Origin: Mycolicibacterium wolinskyi
GTDB lineage: Bacteria > Actinomycetota > Actinomycetes > Mycobacteriales > Mycobacteriaceae
Assembly: GCF_002101965.1 (NCBI RefSeq)
Contig: NZ_LQQA01000009.1
Location: forward strand, 186,001 to 250,000
DNA length: 64,000 nucleotides
Direction of reading: 5' to 3'
Below the pieces are notes generated by a model, which was given only the letters and a program-made list of their open reading frames with translations, was not told the origin of the DNA and did not search any database. The position numbers and the translations under genes are program-made. This document shows, one piece after another, positions 17,923 through 26,607 of the stretch. Numbering within the stretch: position 1 is the stretch's first letter; the number at the start of each line of letters is the position of its first letter.

Positions 17923-19545
17923 ATGACCGATCGGGACGTCTCGTTCGATGACGAAGTCGACGTCGTAGTACTCGGCAGCGGCGGAGCCGGGCTCACCGCC
18001 GCGCTGACCGCCGCAGTCAGCGGCGCGTCGGTCGCGGTGTACGAAAAAGCGCCGACCGTCGGCGGGACGACCGCCGTGTCGGGCGGAATCGTCTGGATCC
18101 CGGCACACGACCGCGCCGACGAACCGCTGCCGGTCGACGATGCGCTCGCCTACCTACGCGCCCAATCACTCGGCTACATGGATGCCGAACTGGTCGAGAC
18201 CTTCGTCCGCACGGGTCCGGCCATGCTCGACTTCGTCGAGGCACACAGCGAGCTGCGGTTCGCCGTCGCCGAAGGGTTCCCCGATTACAAGCCCGAGCTT
18301 CCCGGCGGACGGCCCGGTGGCGGTCGTTCGTTGAGCGCTGGCCCGGTCGATCTGGCCCGGCTGGAGGAATGGCGAGACCGGATCACCTCGTTCCCAGCGG
18401 ATTTCAGCAATGTCGGCATCGACGCGGAGACCAGGGCCCGCATCCATGCGGCGTTCGACGACCCGAACGCCGACCTCTGTGTCGCGGGCACCGCGCTGAT
18501 CGCCGGGCTGTTGCGCGGGCTGCTCGATCGTGGGGTCAAGCCGGTCACCGGGGCGCGGGCGATCGAACTGCTCGCCGACTCGACCGGAATCACCGGCGTG
18601 CGAATCAGCGTTGACGGCACCGATATTCGTGTGCGGGCTCGCAGTGGCGTCGTGTTGGCGACCGGTGGCTTCGAATGGGATCCCAAGCTCGTCGAGGCGT
18701 ACCTGCGCGGACCCATGCACGGGCCGGTCTCGCCGCCGAACAACACCGGCGACGGGCTGCGCATGGCGATGGCGCACGGGGCCGACCTCGCGAACATGGG
18801 TGAGGCGTGGTGGGTTCCGGTCGTGCAGATTCCCGGCGACACCGTCGACGGCCATCCGCGCAGCCGCAGTGTGCGACTGGAGCGCACCCGCCCCCGCAGC
18901 ATCATCGTCAACCGGGCCGGCAGGCGGTTCGTCAACGAGGCCGGTGAATACAACTCGATGGCAGGCCCGTTCCAGTACCTCGACCCGAAGGCCGGTTACG
19001 CCAACGATCCGGCCTGGATCGTGTTCGACTCCGTGCACCTGCAGCGCTACGGGTTCCTCGGCGTCGAACCGGGTGACCCGGCACCGGAGTGGTTCTGCGC
19101 CTCGGCCGATCTCACCGAGCTCGAGGCCAAGACGGGTATCGACGCCGACGGGCTCGCCGCCACGCTGCGGCAGTGGAACGCCGACGTCGCCGCCGAGACG
19201 GATTCCGCCTTCGGGCGCGGTTCGAGCGCGTACGACGGGTACTGGGGTGACACGACGGCGGCCACCCCGGCCGGTCAGACGCTCGGGCCGATCGACACCG
19301 CGCCGTACTACGCGGTGCCGGTCAAGGTGGGTGCGATGGGTACCAAGGGCGGCCCGCGCACCGACCGTGACGGCCGTGTCCTGCACGTCAGCGGCGCCCC
19401 GATTCCCGGGCTGTTCGCCGCGGGCAACGCCATGGCCGGGGTGACCGGCAAGGCTTACGGCGGTGCGGGTGGCACGCTCGGGCCGGCCATGGTGTTCGGC
19501 TATCGCAGCGGCTTCGCCGCGGCCACCGGCAAATCGGTGAGCTGA
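17923..19545 (+). CDS. KstD-like FAD-binding dehydrogenase, second copy
   Basis: A 540-residue flavoprotein from ATG 17923. VVVLGSGGAGLTAAL is the FAD Rossmann motif, EKAPTVGGTTAVSGGIVWIP the next FAD contact, and GNAMAGVTGKAYGGAGGTLGPAM the C-terminal substrate/FAD segment. It is related to the operon enzyme at 11894-13642 but clearly divergent. It follows the IclR gene by 14 bp and probably acts in the same pathway as a desaturase of a ring ketone or as a fumarate-reductase-like enzyme. Two such genes flanking one ring-cleavage set suggests two successive dehydrogenations (inference). Confidence 0.9.
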   Translation: MTDRDVSFDDEVDVVVLGSGGAGLTAALTAAVSGASVAVYEKAPTVGGTTAVSGGIVWIPAHDRADEPLPVDDALAYLRAQSLGYMDAELVETFVRTGPAMLDFVEAHSELRFAVAEGFPDYKPELPGGRPGGGRSLSAGPVDLARLEEWRDRITSFPADFSNVGIDAETRARIHAAFDDPNADLCVAGTALIAGLLRGLLDRGVKPVTGARAIELLADSTGITGVRISVDGTDIRVRARSGVVLATGGFEWDPKLVEAYLRGPMHGPVSPPNNTGDGLRMAMAHGADLANMGEAWWVPVVQIPGDTVDGHPRSRSVRLERTRPRSIIVNRAGRRFVNEAGEYNSMAGPFQYLDPKAGYANDPAWIVFDSVHLQRYGFLGVEPGDPAPEWFCASADLTELEAKTGIDADGLAATLRQWNADVAAETDSAFGRGSSAYDGYWGDTTAATPAGQTLGPIDTAPYYAVPVKVGAMGTKGGPRTDRDGRVLHVSGAPIPGLFAAGNAMAGVTGKAYGGAGGTLGPAMVFGYRSGFAAATGKSVS

Positions 19546-19562
19546 ACGGTTACTGTCGTGTC

Positions 19563-20129
19563 GTGATCTGGACGCCGCGCAGCCCCGCGCAGACCCGCAT
19601 TCTCGATGCGGCGCTCGAGCTCATCGCCGAGCACGGGGTGGGCGGTACTTCGCTGCAGATGATCGCCGATGCGATCGGGGTCACGAAAGCCGCTGTCTAC
19701 CACCAGTTCAAAACCAAGGAAGCGATCGTCATCGCGCTGACCGAGCGCGAACTCGGGCAGCTGGAGGAAGCACTCGAAGCCGCCGAGGCCGAAGGTTCGC
19801 CGACCCGCGCCCGTGAGGTGTTGCTGACCCGCGTGATCGACATGGCCGTGCAGCGGCGCCGCGCGGCGAGCACGCTGCAGTTCGACCCCGTCGTGGTGCG
19901 CCTGCTGGCCGAACACGAACCGTTCCAGCAGTTCATCGACCGGCTGTACGCAGCGATGCTCGGCGATCAGGCGGGCAGCACAGCGCGCGTCCACGCCGCG
20001 ATGTTGTCGGGTGTCATCAGCGTCGCCGTCATGCACCCGTTGGTGGCCGATATCGACGACGACACCCTGCGCACCGAACTGGTGCAGACGATGCGGCGCA
20101 TCCTCGCGCTTCCGGAATCATCCGACTGA
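19563..20129 (+). CDS. TetR family transcriptional regulator
   Basis: A 188-residue TetR protein from GTG 19563. The HTH is ILDAALELIAEHGVGGTSLQMIADAIGVTKAAVYHQFKTKEAIV; the remainder is a short regulatory domain. It lies 17 bp after the KstD-like gene and overlaps the end of the convergent MeaB gene by 12 bp. It is centrally placed among the operons whose promoters carry GAGAATnnnATTCTC and is therefore the best local candidate to bind that palindrome. This link is inferred from position only; the IclR protein is the alternative. Confidence 0.9.
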   Translation: MIWTPRSPAQTRILDAALELIAEHGVGGTSLQMIADAIGVTKAAVYHQFKTKEAIVIALTERELGQLEEALEAAEAEGSPTRAREVLLTRVIDMAVQRRRAASTLQFDPVVVRLLAEHEPFQQFIDRLYAAMLGDQAGSTARVHAAMLSGVISVAVMHPLVADIDDDTLRTELVQTMRRILALPESSD

Positions 20130-20987
20130 GCCGGCAAACAACTGCTCTGCGGCGGTATAGGCGTCGCTGGAACCATCGGCGACGGCCGCCGCAAGCCGGT
20201 CCAGTTCGGTGTGGTTGCTCAGCAATGTCTGTGCGAGTGACAGGATCTGGCTGCGGGCCCGGGCCTGACGCCGCTGCGCGGTGTCGGCTCGGTGGTGGGC
20301 ATCGATCGCCTCGACCAGCTCGGTGAGCCCCTCCCCCTGTGCCGCAACGAGTTTGAGGACCGGGGCACTGGTCTCGGCGCGCAGATCGCGAACAGTCTGG
20401 TCGGCACCGTCCCGATCGGCTTTGTTGACCACCACCAGATCGGCGACCTCGAGCAGACCGGCCTTGGCGGCCTGCACCGCGTCACCGGCGCCGGGGTTGA
20501 GGATCACGACGGTCGGGTCGGCGATCGCGGCGATCTCGATTTCCGACTGCCCCACACCCACCGTCTCCAACACGATGACGTCGTAGGACAACGCGGCCAA
20601 CAGCCGGATCGCGGCAGGCACCGCGGCGGCCAGCCCGCCGAGGTGCCCGCGCGTGGCCACCGAGCGGATCAGGACGTCGGGATCGTTGATGTGCGCGGCC
20701 ATCCGAATGCGATCACCGAGCAGCGCGCCACCGCTGTACGGCGATGACGGGTCGACCGCCAGCACCGCCACCCGCAGCCCGCGCGCGCGATACGCCCCGA
20801 CCATCGCCCCGACCGTGGTCGACTTTCCGGCACCGGGCGGGCCGGTCACGCCGATGACACGTGGCGCCGCCGGCTCGAGGTGGGCGAGAACCTCAGCGCG
20901 ACGGTCACTTTCGACCAGGCTGAGCAATCGACCGACGGCGCGCATCGATCCGTCCCGTGCCGCGCTGATGAGCTCTTCGATGGTCAT
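20118..20987 (-). CDS. meaB: MeaB/ArgK-type GTPase, B12-mutase chaperone
   Basis: A 289-residue G3E GTPase from ATG 20987. The Walker A motif GPPGAGKST lies near residue 50, VDPSSPYSGGALLGDRIRM and IRSVATRGHLGGL are family signatures, ETVGVGQSE is the switch region, and NKAD gives guanine specificity. MeaB proteins bind adenosylcobalamin-dependent acyl-CoA mutases, gate cofactor loading and protect them from inactivation. It lies 11 bp after the thiolase gene, not beside the mutase. A split acyl-CoA mutase is encoded 10 kb away (30452-32442) under a related promoter element and is the likely client. Confidence 0.94.
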   Translation of the reverse strand: MTIEELISAARDGSMRAVGRLLSLVESDRRAEVLAHLEPAAPRVIGVTGPPGAGKSTTVGAMVGAYRARGLRVAVLAVDPSSPYSGGALLGDRIRMAAHINDPDVLIRSVATRGHLGGLAAAVPAAIRLLAALSYDVIVLETVGVGQSEIEIAAIADPTVVILNPGAGDAVQAAKAGLLEVADLVVVNKADRDGADQTVRDLRAETSAPVLKLVAAQGEGLTELVEAIDAHHRADTAQRRQARARSQILSLAQTLLSNHTELDRLAAAVADGSSDAYTAAEQLFAGSVG

Positions 20988-20998
20988 GCGGCCCGACT

Positions 20999-22171
20999 CT
21001 ACGGAGCAGTGCCCCATGTCGCCGCCGCTCCGTCCACCTCGATGACCGTCGCCGATCCCATCCCCCCGCCCGCACACATCGCGGCAACGCCGATGCCACC
21101 GCCGCGGCGACGCAACTCGTGCACGAGGGTCACCAGCATGCGCGCCCCGGTCGCGGCGACCGGATGGCCGAGCGAGCAACCGCTGCCGCTGACATTGACG
21201 ATCGCGGGATCGATGTCGAGCAGCTTGATGGTGGCCACACACATCGACGCGAACGCCTCGTTGATCTCGAACAGGGTCACGTCCGACAGTGAAAGCCGCG
21301 CTCGGCCAAGCGCTTTGGTGATGGCCTCGACCGGGGCGAGGCCGGTCGAAGCCGGGTCGACGCCCACGGACGCCCACGCCTTGATCGTGGCCAGTGCCGG
21401 CAGGCCGAGCTTGTCGCTCGCGACGGTCAACAGCGCTGCCCCGTCGTTGGCGCCGCACGCGTTGCCCGCGGTGATGGAGAAGCCCTCGATCTCGGGATGC
21501 AGGGGTTTGAGGGCGGCAAGCTTCTCCAGCGTGGTGTCGCGGCGCGGATGTTCGTCGGTGTCGAAGAGCCCGTGCGGGGTTTCGATCGCGACGATCTCCT
21601 CCTTGAACCGGCCCTCGTCGATCGCCGCGATGGCCTTCTGGTGAGAGCCCAGCGCCCACTCGTCCATATCCTCGCGGCTGACACCGGCCTTGACCGCTGC
21701 GTTCCAGCCGACCGTGATCGACATGTCCATGTTCGGCGCGTCCGGCCGGTCGGGATGGGTCGGCGGGAACCACCCCGCCCATTCGGCGTCTTTGGCGCTG
21801 CTCGTCGCCCGTATGAACCGCGGCGAGGTCGACGCCGAATTCACGCCGCCGGCCAGGATCAACTGGTCCATCCCGGCCCGGATGCTCGCGGCCGCGCTCT
21901 GCACGGCAGCTTGGCCGGCCGCGCAGTGCCGGTTGTTCGACAGGCCCGGCACCGACGTCAAGCCCGCGGTGATCGCGGCGTGCCGGGCGATCACCCCGCC
22001 GCCGTAGAGACCTTCGCCCAGGATCACGTCGTCGATCGGCGCGGTGATGTCGGCAGCCGCGGCGCGCACCACGTGATCGGCCAGGGCGTAGGCGTCCGTA
22101 TCGCGCAGCGTGCCCTTCTTGGCGGTGCCGATGGGCGTGCGCAGCGCGGACACGATGACGGCTTCAGGCAT
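20999..22171 (-). CDS. Thiolase family acetyl-CoA acyltransferase
   Basis: A 390-residue thiolase. The nucleophilic cysteine is in NNRHCAAGQ (~90), the second motif is NVSGSGCSLGHPVAATGAR, and the C-terminal active-site cysteine is in AAMCAGGGMGSA; the NEAF motif is present in FEINEAFAS. All catalytic elements are intact, so it should cleave a 3-ketoacyl-CoA. It is the first gene of a thiolase-meaB unit, divergent from an HSD10-like SDR with a GAGAATnnnATTCTC palindrome in between. The pairing with MeaB suggests it generates or consumes the acyl-CoA handled by the B12 mutase (inference). Confidence 0.95.
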   Translation of the reverse strand: MPEAVIVSALRTPIGTAKKGTLRDTDAYALADHVVRAAAADITAPIDDVILGEGLYGGGVIARHAAITAGLTSVPGLSNNRHCAAGQAAVQSAAASIRAGMDQLILAGGVNSASTSPRFIRATSSAKDAEWAGWFPPTHPDRPDAPNMDMSITVGWNAAVKAGVSREDMDEWALGSHQKAIAAIDEGRFKEEIVAIETPHGLFDTDEHPRRDTTLEKLAALKPLHPEIEGFSITAGNACGANDGAALLTVASDKLGLPALATIKAWASVGVDPASTGLAPVEAITKALGRARLSLSDVTLFEINEAFASMCVATIKLLDIDPAIVNVSGSGCSLGHPVAATGARMLVTLVHELRRRGGGIGVAAMCAGGGMGSATVIEVDGAAATWGTAP

Positions 22172-22197
22172 TGATCACTCCCTGGTTCACCCGGTAT

Positions 22198-22212
22198 GAG
22201 AATGCTATTCTC
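22198..22212. promoter_or_regulatory. GAGAATnnnATTCTC palindrome, copy 2 (thiolase/SDR promoter)
   Basis: GAGAAT-GCT-ATTCTC lies between the divergent thiolase ATG (22171) and SDR ATG (22250). It is identical in both arms to the copies at 17086 and 28062. Confidence 0.65.
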
Positions 22213-22249
22213 TCAGTCCGAGAGTCCGCGTTGCAAGAAGGGGAACCAT

Positions 22250-23014
22250 ATGCAGATCACCGGTAGCTCCGCGCTCGTCGTCGGTGGTGCAGGTGGCCTT
22301 GGCGAGGCGACCGTCCGCCGTTTGCACGGTGCGGGCGCGAAGGTGGTCGTCGCCGATGTCGCCGACGAGAAGGGCGCCGAACTCGAAAAAGAGCTCGGCA
22401 TCCGTTATGTCCGCACCGACGCCACCTCGGAAGAGTCGGTGCTCGCCGCGATCGCCGAGGCCGAATCGCTCGGCCCACTGCGCATTTCGGTCGACACACA
22501 CGGCGGCCCGGCCAGCGGCGGCCGGCTGGTCGGCAAGGACGGGTCCCCACTCGACCTCGAGGGCTTCAAGAAGACCATCGAGTTCTACCTCACCGCGGTG
22601 TTCAACGTGATGCGGTTGTCGGCGGCCGCGATCGCCAAGACCGAGCCGCTCGACGAGGGCGGGCGCGGCGTGATCATCAACACCGCGTCGATCGCCGGGT
22701 ACGAGGGGCAGGTCGGCCAGCTGCCGTATTCGGCGGCCAAGGGCGGTGTGTTGGGTATGACTCTCGTTGCCGCGCGCGATCTTTCACCGCTGGGCATCCG
22801 GGTCGTGACGATCGCGCCGGGCACCATCAACACCCCCGCATACGGCAAGGCGGCCGACCAGTTGGAGCAGTACTGGGGTCCGCAGGTGCCCTTCCCGAAG
22901 CGCATGGGCCGCTCGGTCGAGTACGCACAACTGGCGCAGAGCATCGTCGAAAACGACTACCTCAACGGCGAAGTCATCCGCCTCGACGGGGCGCTCCGGT
23001 TCCCGCCGAAGTGA
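22250..23014 (+). CDS. SDR, 3-hydroxyacyl-CoA dehydrogenase type II (HSD10)-like
   Basis: A 254-residue SDR from ATG 22250 with GAAGGGG upstream. It has [16 protein letters not shown] (nucleotide motif), VADVADEKG (Asp for NAD), [17 protein letters not shown] in place of NNAG with the insertion typical of HSD10 proteins, [23 protein letters not shown] (Ser and YxxxK), and a C-terminal [32 protein letters not shown] that is diagnostic of this branch. HSD10 enzymes oxidise branched or short 3-hydroxyacyl-CoAs and hydroxysteroids. It is divergent from the thiolase, giving consecutive beta-oxidation steps. Confidence 0.92.
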   Translation: MQITGSSALVVGGAGGLGEATVRRLHGAGAKVVVADVADEKGAELEKELGIRYVRTDATSEESVLAAIAEAESLGPLRISVDTHGGPASGGRLVGKDGSPLDLEGFKKTIEFYLTAVFNVMRLSAAAIAKTEPLDEGGRGVIINTASIAGYEGQVGQLPYSAAKGGVLGMTLVAARDLSPLGIRVVTIAPGTINTPAYGKAADQLEQYWGPQVPFPKRMGRSVEYAQLAQSIVENDYLNGEVIRLDGALRFPPK

Positions 23015-23021
23015 TCCGGGC

Positions 23022-23764
23022 GTGACGTCGCTCGCCGGCAAGGTCGCATTCGTCGCGGGCGCCAGCCGTGGCATCGGGGCGACGGTCGCGGCCGCGCTCG
23101 CGGCCGAGGGCGCCGCTGTCGCGGTGGCCGCACGCTCCGAGGAGCGAGGCAAGCTGCCCGGCACGATCGGCTCGGTGGCGTCGGCGATCAACGACGCCGG
23201 CGGGCGCGCGCTACCGGTGGCATGCGATGTCACCGACGAGGATTCGGTGAACAAGGCTGTCGCCGCCGCTGTTTCGGCGTTCGGCGGCATGACATCCTGG
23301 TGGCCAACGCCGGGGTGCTGTGGCTCGGACCGATCGTGACCACGCCGCTCAAACGCTGGCAGCTGTGCCTCGACGTCAACCTCACCGGGGTGTTCCTGGT
23401 GACCAAGGCCGTGATCCCGCACGTGCGGGCCCGCGGTGGCGGGTCGCTCATCGCGATCACCACCACCGGCGTCGACATGATCGAACACGGTGCCAACGCC
23501 TACTGGGTGTCGAAGGCCGCCGCCGAGCGGCTCTACCTCGGGCTCGCGGCGGACCTGCGCGCCGACAACATCGCCGTCAACTGTCTCAGCCCGTCCCGCG
23601 TCGTCCTCACCGAAGGCTGGCAAGCCGGTGGCGGCGGGCTTCAGATCCCACCCGAGATGGTCGAACCGCCCGAAGCCATGGCGCACGCCGCGGTACTGCT
23701 GGCCCGCCAGAACGCCGCCGGCGTGACCGGAACCGTGCAGCGTTCCGAGTCCCTCACCCTCTGA
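23022..23764 (+). pseudogene. SDR gene interrupted by a single-base frameshift
   Basis: From GTG 23022 the frame reads a normal SDR start (VAFVAGASRGIGATV...) up to ...VSAFGG near 23288. The downstream half (DILVANAGVLWLGPI..., YWVSKAAAERLYLGLAADLRADNIAVNCLSPSRVVL) continues in a different frame to 23764. The sequence GGCATGACATCCTG at 23286-23299 lacks one base compared with the expected GGCATCGACATCCTG, so one deleted C between 23290 and 23291 restores one continuous ~247-residue SDR. Both halves otherwise look well conserved, which suggests either a recent mutation or a sequencing error. It follows the HSD10-like gene by 7 bp. Confidence 0.85.
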
Positions 23765-23781
23765 TTTCTTTGCGGGTTGCC

Positions 23782-23921
23782 TTGCACCGCGAGCGACCGT
23801 GTTTGTACACCGACACGCCGCCAGATGCACCGACACGCGGTCGCTCACCCGCCACGAGCGACCGCCAAATGCCACGCCGCCTCGGTGTGTCGGCGTACAA
23901 ACACGGTCGCTCGCGGTGCAA
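23782..23921. repeat. 140-bp nested inverted repeat between convergent genes
   Basis: Arms at 23782-23819 and 23884-23921 are 38 bp long and complementary at 36 positions. Inside them a second hairpin has perfect 9-bp arms CGGTCGCTC (23838-23846) and GAGCGACCG (23856-23864). The word GAGCGACCG or its complement thus occurs four times. The element fills the gap between the convergent SDR and enoyl-CoA hydratase genes. It can fold as a long stem with an inner hairpin on either strand, and may be a bidirectional terminator or a REP/MITE-like mobile palindrome. Confidence 0.8.
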
Positions 23922-23941
23922 AAAGACCACCCAAAAAACAG

Positions 23942-24709
23942 TCAGGACTTGGGGGCGATGAGGCCGTCGACGATCTTGTTGAAGTCGGCTGTGCCGAAGG
24001 ACACGTACTCCGCGAGGTTGGCGTAATCGAGCGAGGCCATCACCCGCTGCTCGAGCTGGATGTTCATCAACCGCTTGGTCGCCTCGACCGCCTGCTTCGG
24101 CAGGTCCATGAGCTTCCTGGCGCATGCGATCGCCTCGGCCAGCGGGTCGGCGACGACGTGGTTGGCCAGCCCGAGCTCGACCGCGCGCTCGGCCTTGATC
24201 CGCACCCCGGTGAGCGCGAACTCCTTGGCCTGCAACAGGCTGATCTGCGAACCCCACACGAGCGGGCCACCGTCGGCGGCCACCAACCCGATCTGCACAT
24301 GCGGATCGGCGAAGTGCGCCGTCTCGGCCATGTAGACGATGTCGGAGAGCGCGGCGAGGCTGCAGCCGAGCCCGACCGCCGGACCGTTGACCGCGGCGAT
24401 AACCGGGATGCGGCACCGCAGCATGCCGATCACGAGATCGCGCCCGTGCTTGATCGTCTTCTGGCGCAGGGCCTCGTCGCGCCGCAACTCGTCGAGGTAG
24501 TTGAAATCGCCGCCGGCCGAGAACGCGCGGCCCGCACCGGTGATCACGGCCGCATGCGCGTCGGCATCCTCGTTGAGCGCCTCCCACAGATGCGCGAGGC
24601 CGACGTGCAAGTTGTCGTTGACGGCGTTGAGCGCATCGGGCCGGTTCAGCGTGATGATGCGCAGGCCGCCATCGGCCCGGACGTCGATCTCGTCTGGCAT
24701 TCCGTACAT
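23942..24709 (-). CDS. Enoyl-CoA hydratase/isomerase family protein
   Basis: A 255-residue crotonase-fold protein. TLNRPDALNAVNDN is the N-terminal signature, GAGRAFSAGGDFNYL and NGPAVGLGCSLAALSDIVYM form the oxyanion hole and CoA pocket, and the FADPHVQIGLVAADGG region carries the catalytic positions, with Asp rather than the usual second Glu. It should hydrate an enoyl-CoA or carry out a related crotonase reaction. It is the last gene of the FadD-FadE-FadE-hydratase series, beginning 1 bp after the acyl-CoA dehydrogenase stop. Confidence 0.92.
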   Translation of the reverse strand: MYGMPDEIDVRADGGLRIITLNRPDALNAVNDNLHVGLAHLWEALNEDADAHAAVITGAGRAFSAGGDFNYLDELRRDEALRQKTIKHGRDLVIGMLRCRIPVIAAVNGPAVGLGCSLAALSDIVYMAETAHFADPHVQIGLVAADGGPLVWGSQISLLQAKEFALTGVRIKAERAVELGLANHVVADPLAEAIACARKLMDLPKQAVEATKRLMNIQLEQRVMASLDYANLAEYVSFGTADFNKIVDGLIAPKS

Positions 24710-24710
24710 T

Positions 24711-25799
24711 TCAGACCCCCAATCCCAGGATTCGCGAAGCGATGATGTTCTTCTGGATCTGCGACGTGCCGCCCATGACGCTCTGCGCGCGGCTGTAGAG
24801 GTAGGCGCTGAGCAGCTCGGGGTCCTTCGTTCCGGTCACCGCGAGCGCGGCGTGCCCGACCGACTGCTCGACCCAGGTCATCAGCAGCTTGTCGAGCGAG
24901 CCCTGCGGGCCGTGCCTGATGCCGTCGAGCTGTTCGGACAGCCGACGGCGCACGTGCAGTCGGAGCATCTCGGCCTGAACGGCGGCCCAGGCCAACTCTT
25001 CCGGCGCCCTGCCGTCAACCCGAGAGGCCATCTCGCGCACCAGTTTTCCGTAGCGTGCCGAGTAGCCGAGGGTTGACGGTTCGCGCTCATGGCTGACGAC
25101 GGTCATGGCCAGCCGCCAGCCGTCACCGGGCTCACCGACCATCTGCGACGCAGGCACGACCGCGCCGTCGAAGGCCACCTGGCCGAACTCGGTGGTGACG
25201 CCGTTGATCATCTGCAGTGGCCGCTGCTCGATGCTGTCCTGATGCATCGAGACGATGAACGCCGAGATGCCCTTGTGCCGCGGCACACCCCTGTCGGTGC
25301 GGGCGAGCACCAGACACCAGTCGGCGACATCGGAGTAACTCGTCCAGATCTTGTGACCGTTGATGATGTAGTTGTCGCCGTCACGCGTGGCCGTGGTGGT
25401 CAGTGACGCCAGATCCGAGCCGGCCCCGGGCTCCGAGAAGCCTTGGCACCAGCGCTCGGTCCCGTTGATCATGCCGGGCAGGAACCGCTGCTGCAGTTCC
25501 TTGCTGCCGTGATGTCCCAAACCGACGACGAGGTAGCCGAGGCTGGGCCGCGGCGGCGCACCGGCACGCGCGAGTTCCTCGTCGACGATCACGTCGTAGA
25601 CGGGCGGTAATTCCTGACCGCCGAACTCCTTCGGCCATGACGTACCGAAAAACCCTGCGGCATAAAGGGCTTGATGCCACTCCCCCTGACGGGACCAGTA
25701 GTCGTCACCCGACGCCTTGAACGACGCCGCGTTGTCGGCGAGCCAGGCCCGCAACCGGTCCCGGAATGCCGCTTCCTCGGGTGAATCACGAAAATCCAA
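24711..25799 (-). CDS. Acyl-CoA dehydrogenase, larger subunit of a heteromeric pair
   Basis: A 362-residue acyl-CoA dehydrogenase with complete N, middle and C domains. The FAD-binding middle domain is visible as WCQGFSEPGAGSDLASLTT and GHKIWTSYSDVADWCLVLARTD, and the C-terminal FAD contact as GGTSQIQKNIIASRILGL. It overlaps the adjacent smaller ACAD gene by 14 bp. In actinobacterial sterol side-chain degradation, such paired genes (FadE28/29-like) form alpha2beta2 enzymes acting on branched or ring-bearing acyl-CoAs, so a bulky substrate is likely. Confidence 0.93.
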   Translation of the reverse strand: MDFRDSPEEAAFRDRLRAWLADNAASFKASGDDYWSRQGEWHQALYAAGFFGTSWPKEFGGQELPPVYDVIVDEELARAGAPPRPSLGYLVVGLGHHGSKELQQRFLPGMINGTERWCQGFSEPGAGSDLASLTTTATRDGDNYIINGHKIWTSYSDVADWCLVLARTDRGVPRHKGISAFIVSMHQDSIEQRPLQMINGVTTEFGQVAFDGAVVPASQMVGEPGDGWRLAMTVVSHEREPSTLGYSARYGKLVREMASRVDGRAPEELAWAAVQAEMLRLHVRRRLSEQLDGIRHGPQGSLDKLLMTWVEQSVGHAALAVTGTKDPELLSAYLYSRAQSVMGGTSQIQKNIIASRILGLGV

Positions 25800-26607
25800 G
25801 ATCGATCTCCTCCAGTACGACAGGCCACAGCTCGGTCGAAGTCAGCACGCGCCGCAGATAGACGTGCGCCAGGCATTCCCAGGTGTTCCCGATGCCGCCG
25901 TGCACCTGGATCGCGGTCTCGCACACCGTCCGAGCCGCCCGCGCGCAGTAGATCTTGGCGATCCGCCCGGCCCGCACAGTCTCCGCGGCGGGCAGTTCGT
26001 CGACGGCCCAGGCGGCGTGGCGCAGCACGCTCACCGAACCTTCGATCAACGCGAGCGACTCGGCCAGCAGATGCGCGATCGCCTGATACGAGCCGATGGT
26101 CGAGCCGTATTGTTCGCGCACCTTCGCGTAATCGACCGCCAGTGCGTGCGCGCCGCGAGCCGCGCCGACGAGGTCGGCACTCGTGGTCGCCAGGGCCAGC
26201 GCGTGCCAGCGCAGCGCGTCGTCGGCCGACAGCTCGGTCAACGCGGCGGGCGACTCGTCGACGCCGACGGTGCTGCGCGTCAGGTCGACGCCAGGGGCAG
26301 CGGCTTCAGCCGTCCCGACCTCGATCTCCCGGCCCAGCCGGCGGCCCAGATCGTCGGCGAGCACCGGACCGAGGAACGGCACGTCGACGAGACCGCGCGC
26401 AAATTCCTCGGCGACGATCGCCACCTCAACCCCGGAGGCTCCGTCGGCCCGCAGCGTGCGCCACTCGGTGGCGGCGACGGTGCTCTCCAACCGGGCGATC
26501 CGGCTTTCATCCGACAGTTCCTGGACCGAACCCGGTCCCAGATCGTCGGCCAGTTTCGCTGCGGCCTCTCGCAGCTGCTGCTGTTCAGCCGTCAGACGGA
26601 CGTCCAT
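25786..26607 (-). CDS. Acyl-CoA dehydrogenase, smaller subunit
   Basis: A 273-residue ACAD-like protein that lacks the usual middle beta-domain signatures but keeps the C-terminal four-helix domain: REQYGSTIGSYQAIAHLLAE and AIQVHGGIGNTWECLAHVYLRR, the latter including FAD contacts. This short form is typical of the partner subunit in alpha2beta2 acyl-CoA dehydrogenases. Overlaps with the larger subunit gene (14 bp) and with the acyl-CoA synthetase gene (23 bp) indicate tight co-expression. Confidence 0.92.
   Translation of the reverse strand: MDVRLTAEQQQLREAAAKLADDLGPGSVQELSDESRIARLESTVAATEWRTLRADGASGVEVAIVAEEFARGLVDVPFLGPVLADDLGRRLGREIEVGTAEAAAPGVDLTRSTVGVDESPAALTELSADDALRWHALALATTSADLVGAARGAHALAVDYAKVREQYGSTIGSYQAIAHLLAESLALIEGSVSVLRHAAWAVDELPAAETVRAGRIAKIYCARAARTVCETAIQVHGGIGNTWECLAHVYLRRVLTSTELWPVVLEEIDLGFS

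Noticed and set aside
20118..21782. 554-residue fused frame through meaB and the thiolase
   Set aside because: MeaB begins at ATG 20987; the upstream extension is a shifted frame of the thiolase gene.
23782..23921. CRISPR array from the repeated GAGCGACCG words
   Set aside because: The words alternate in orientation as nested inverted repeats, with no regular spacer length and no cas genes nearby.
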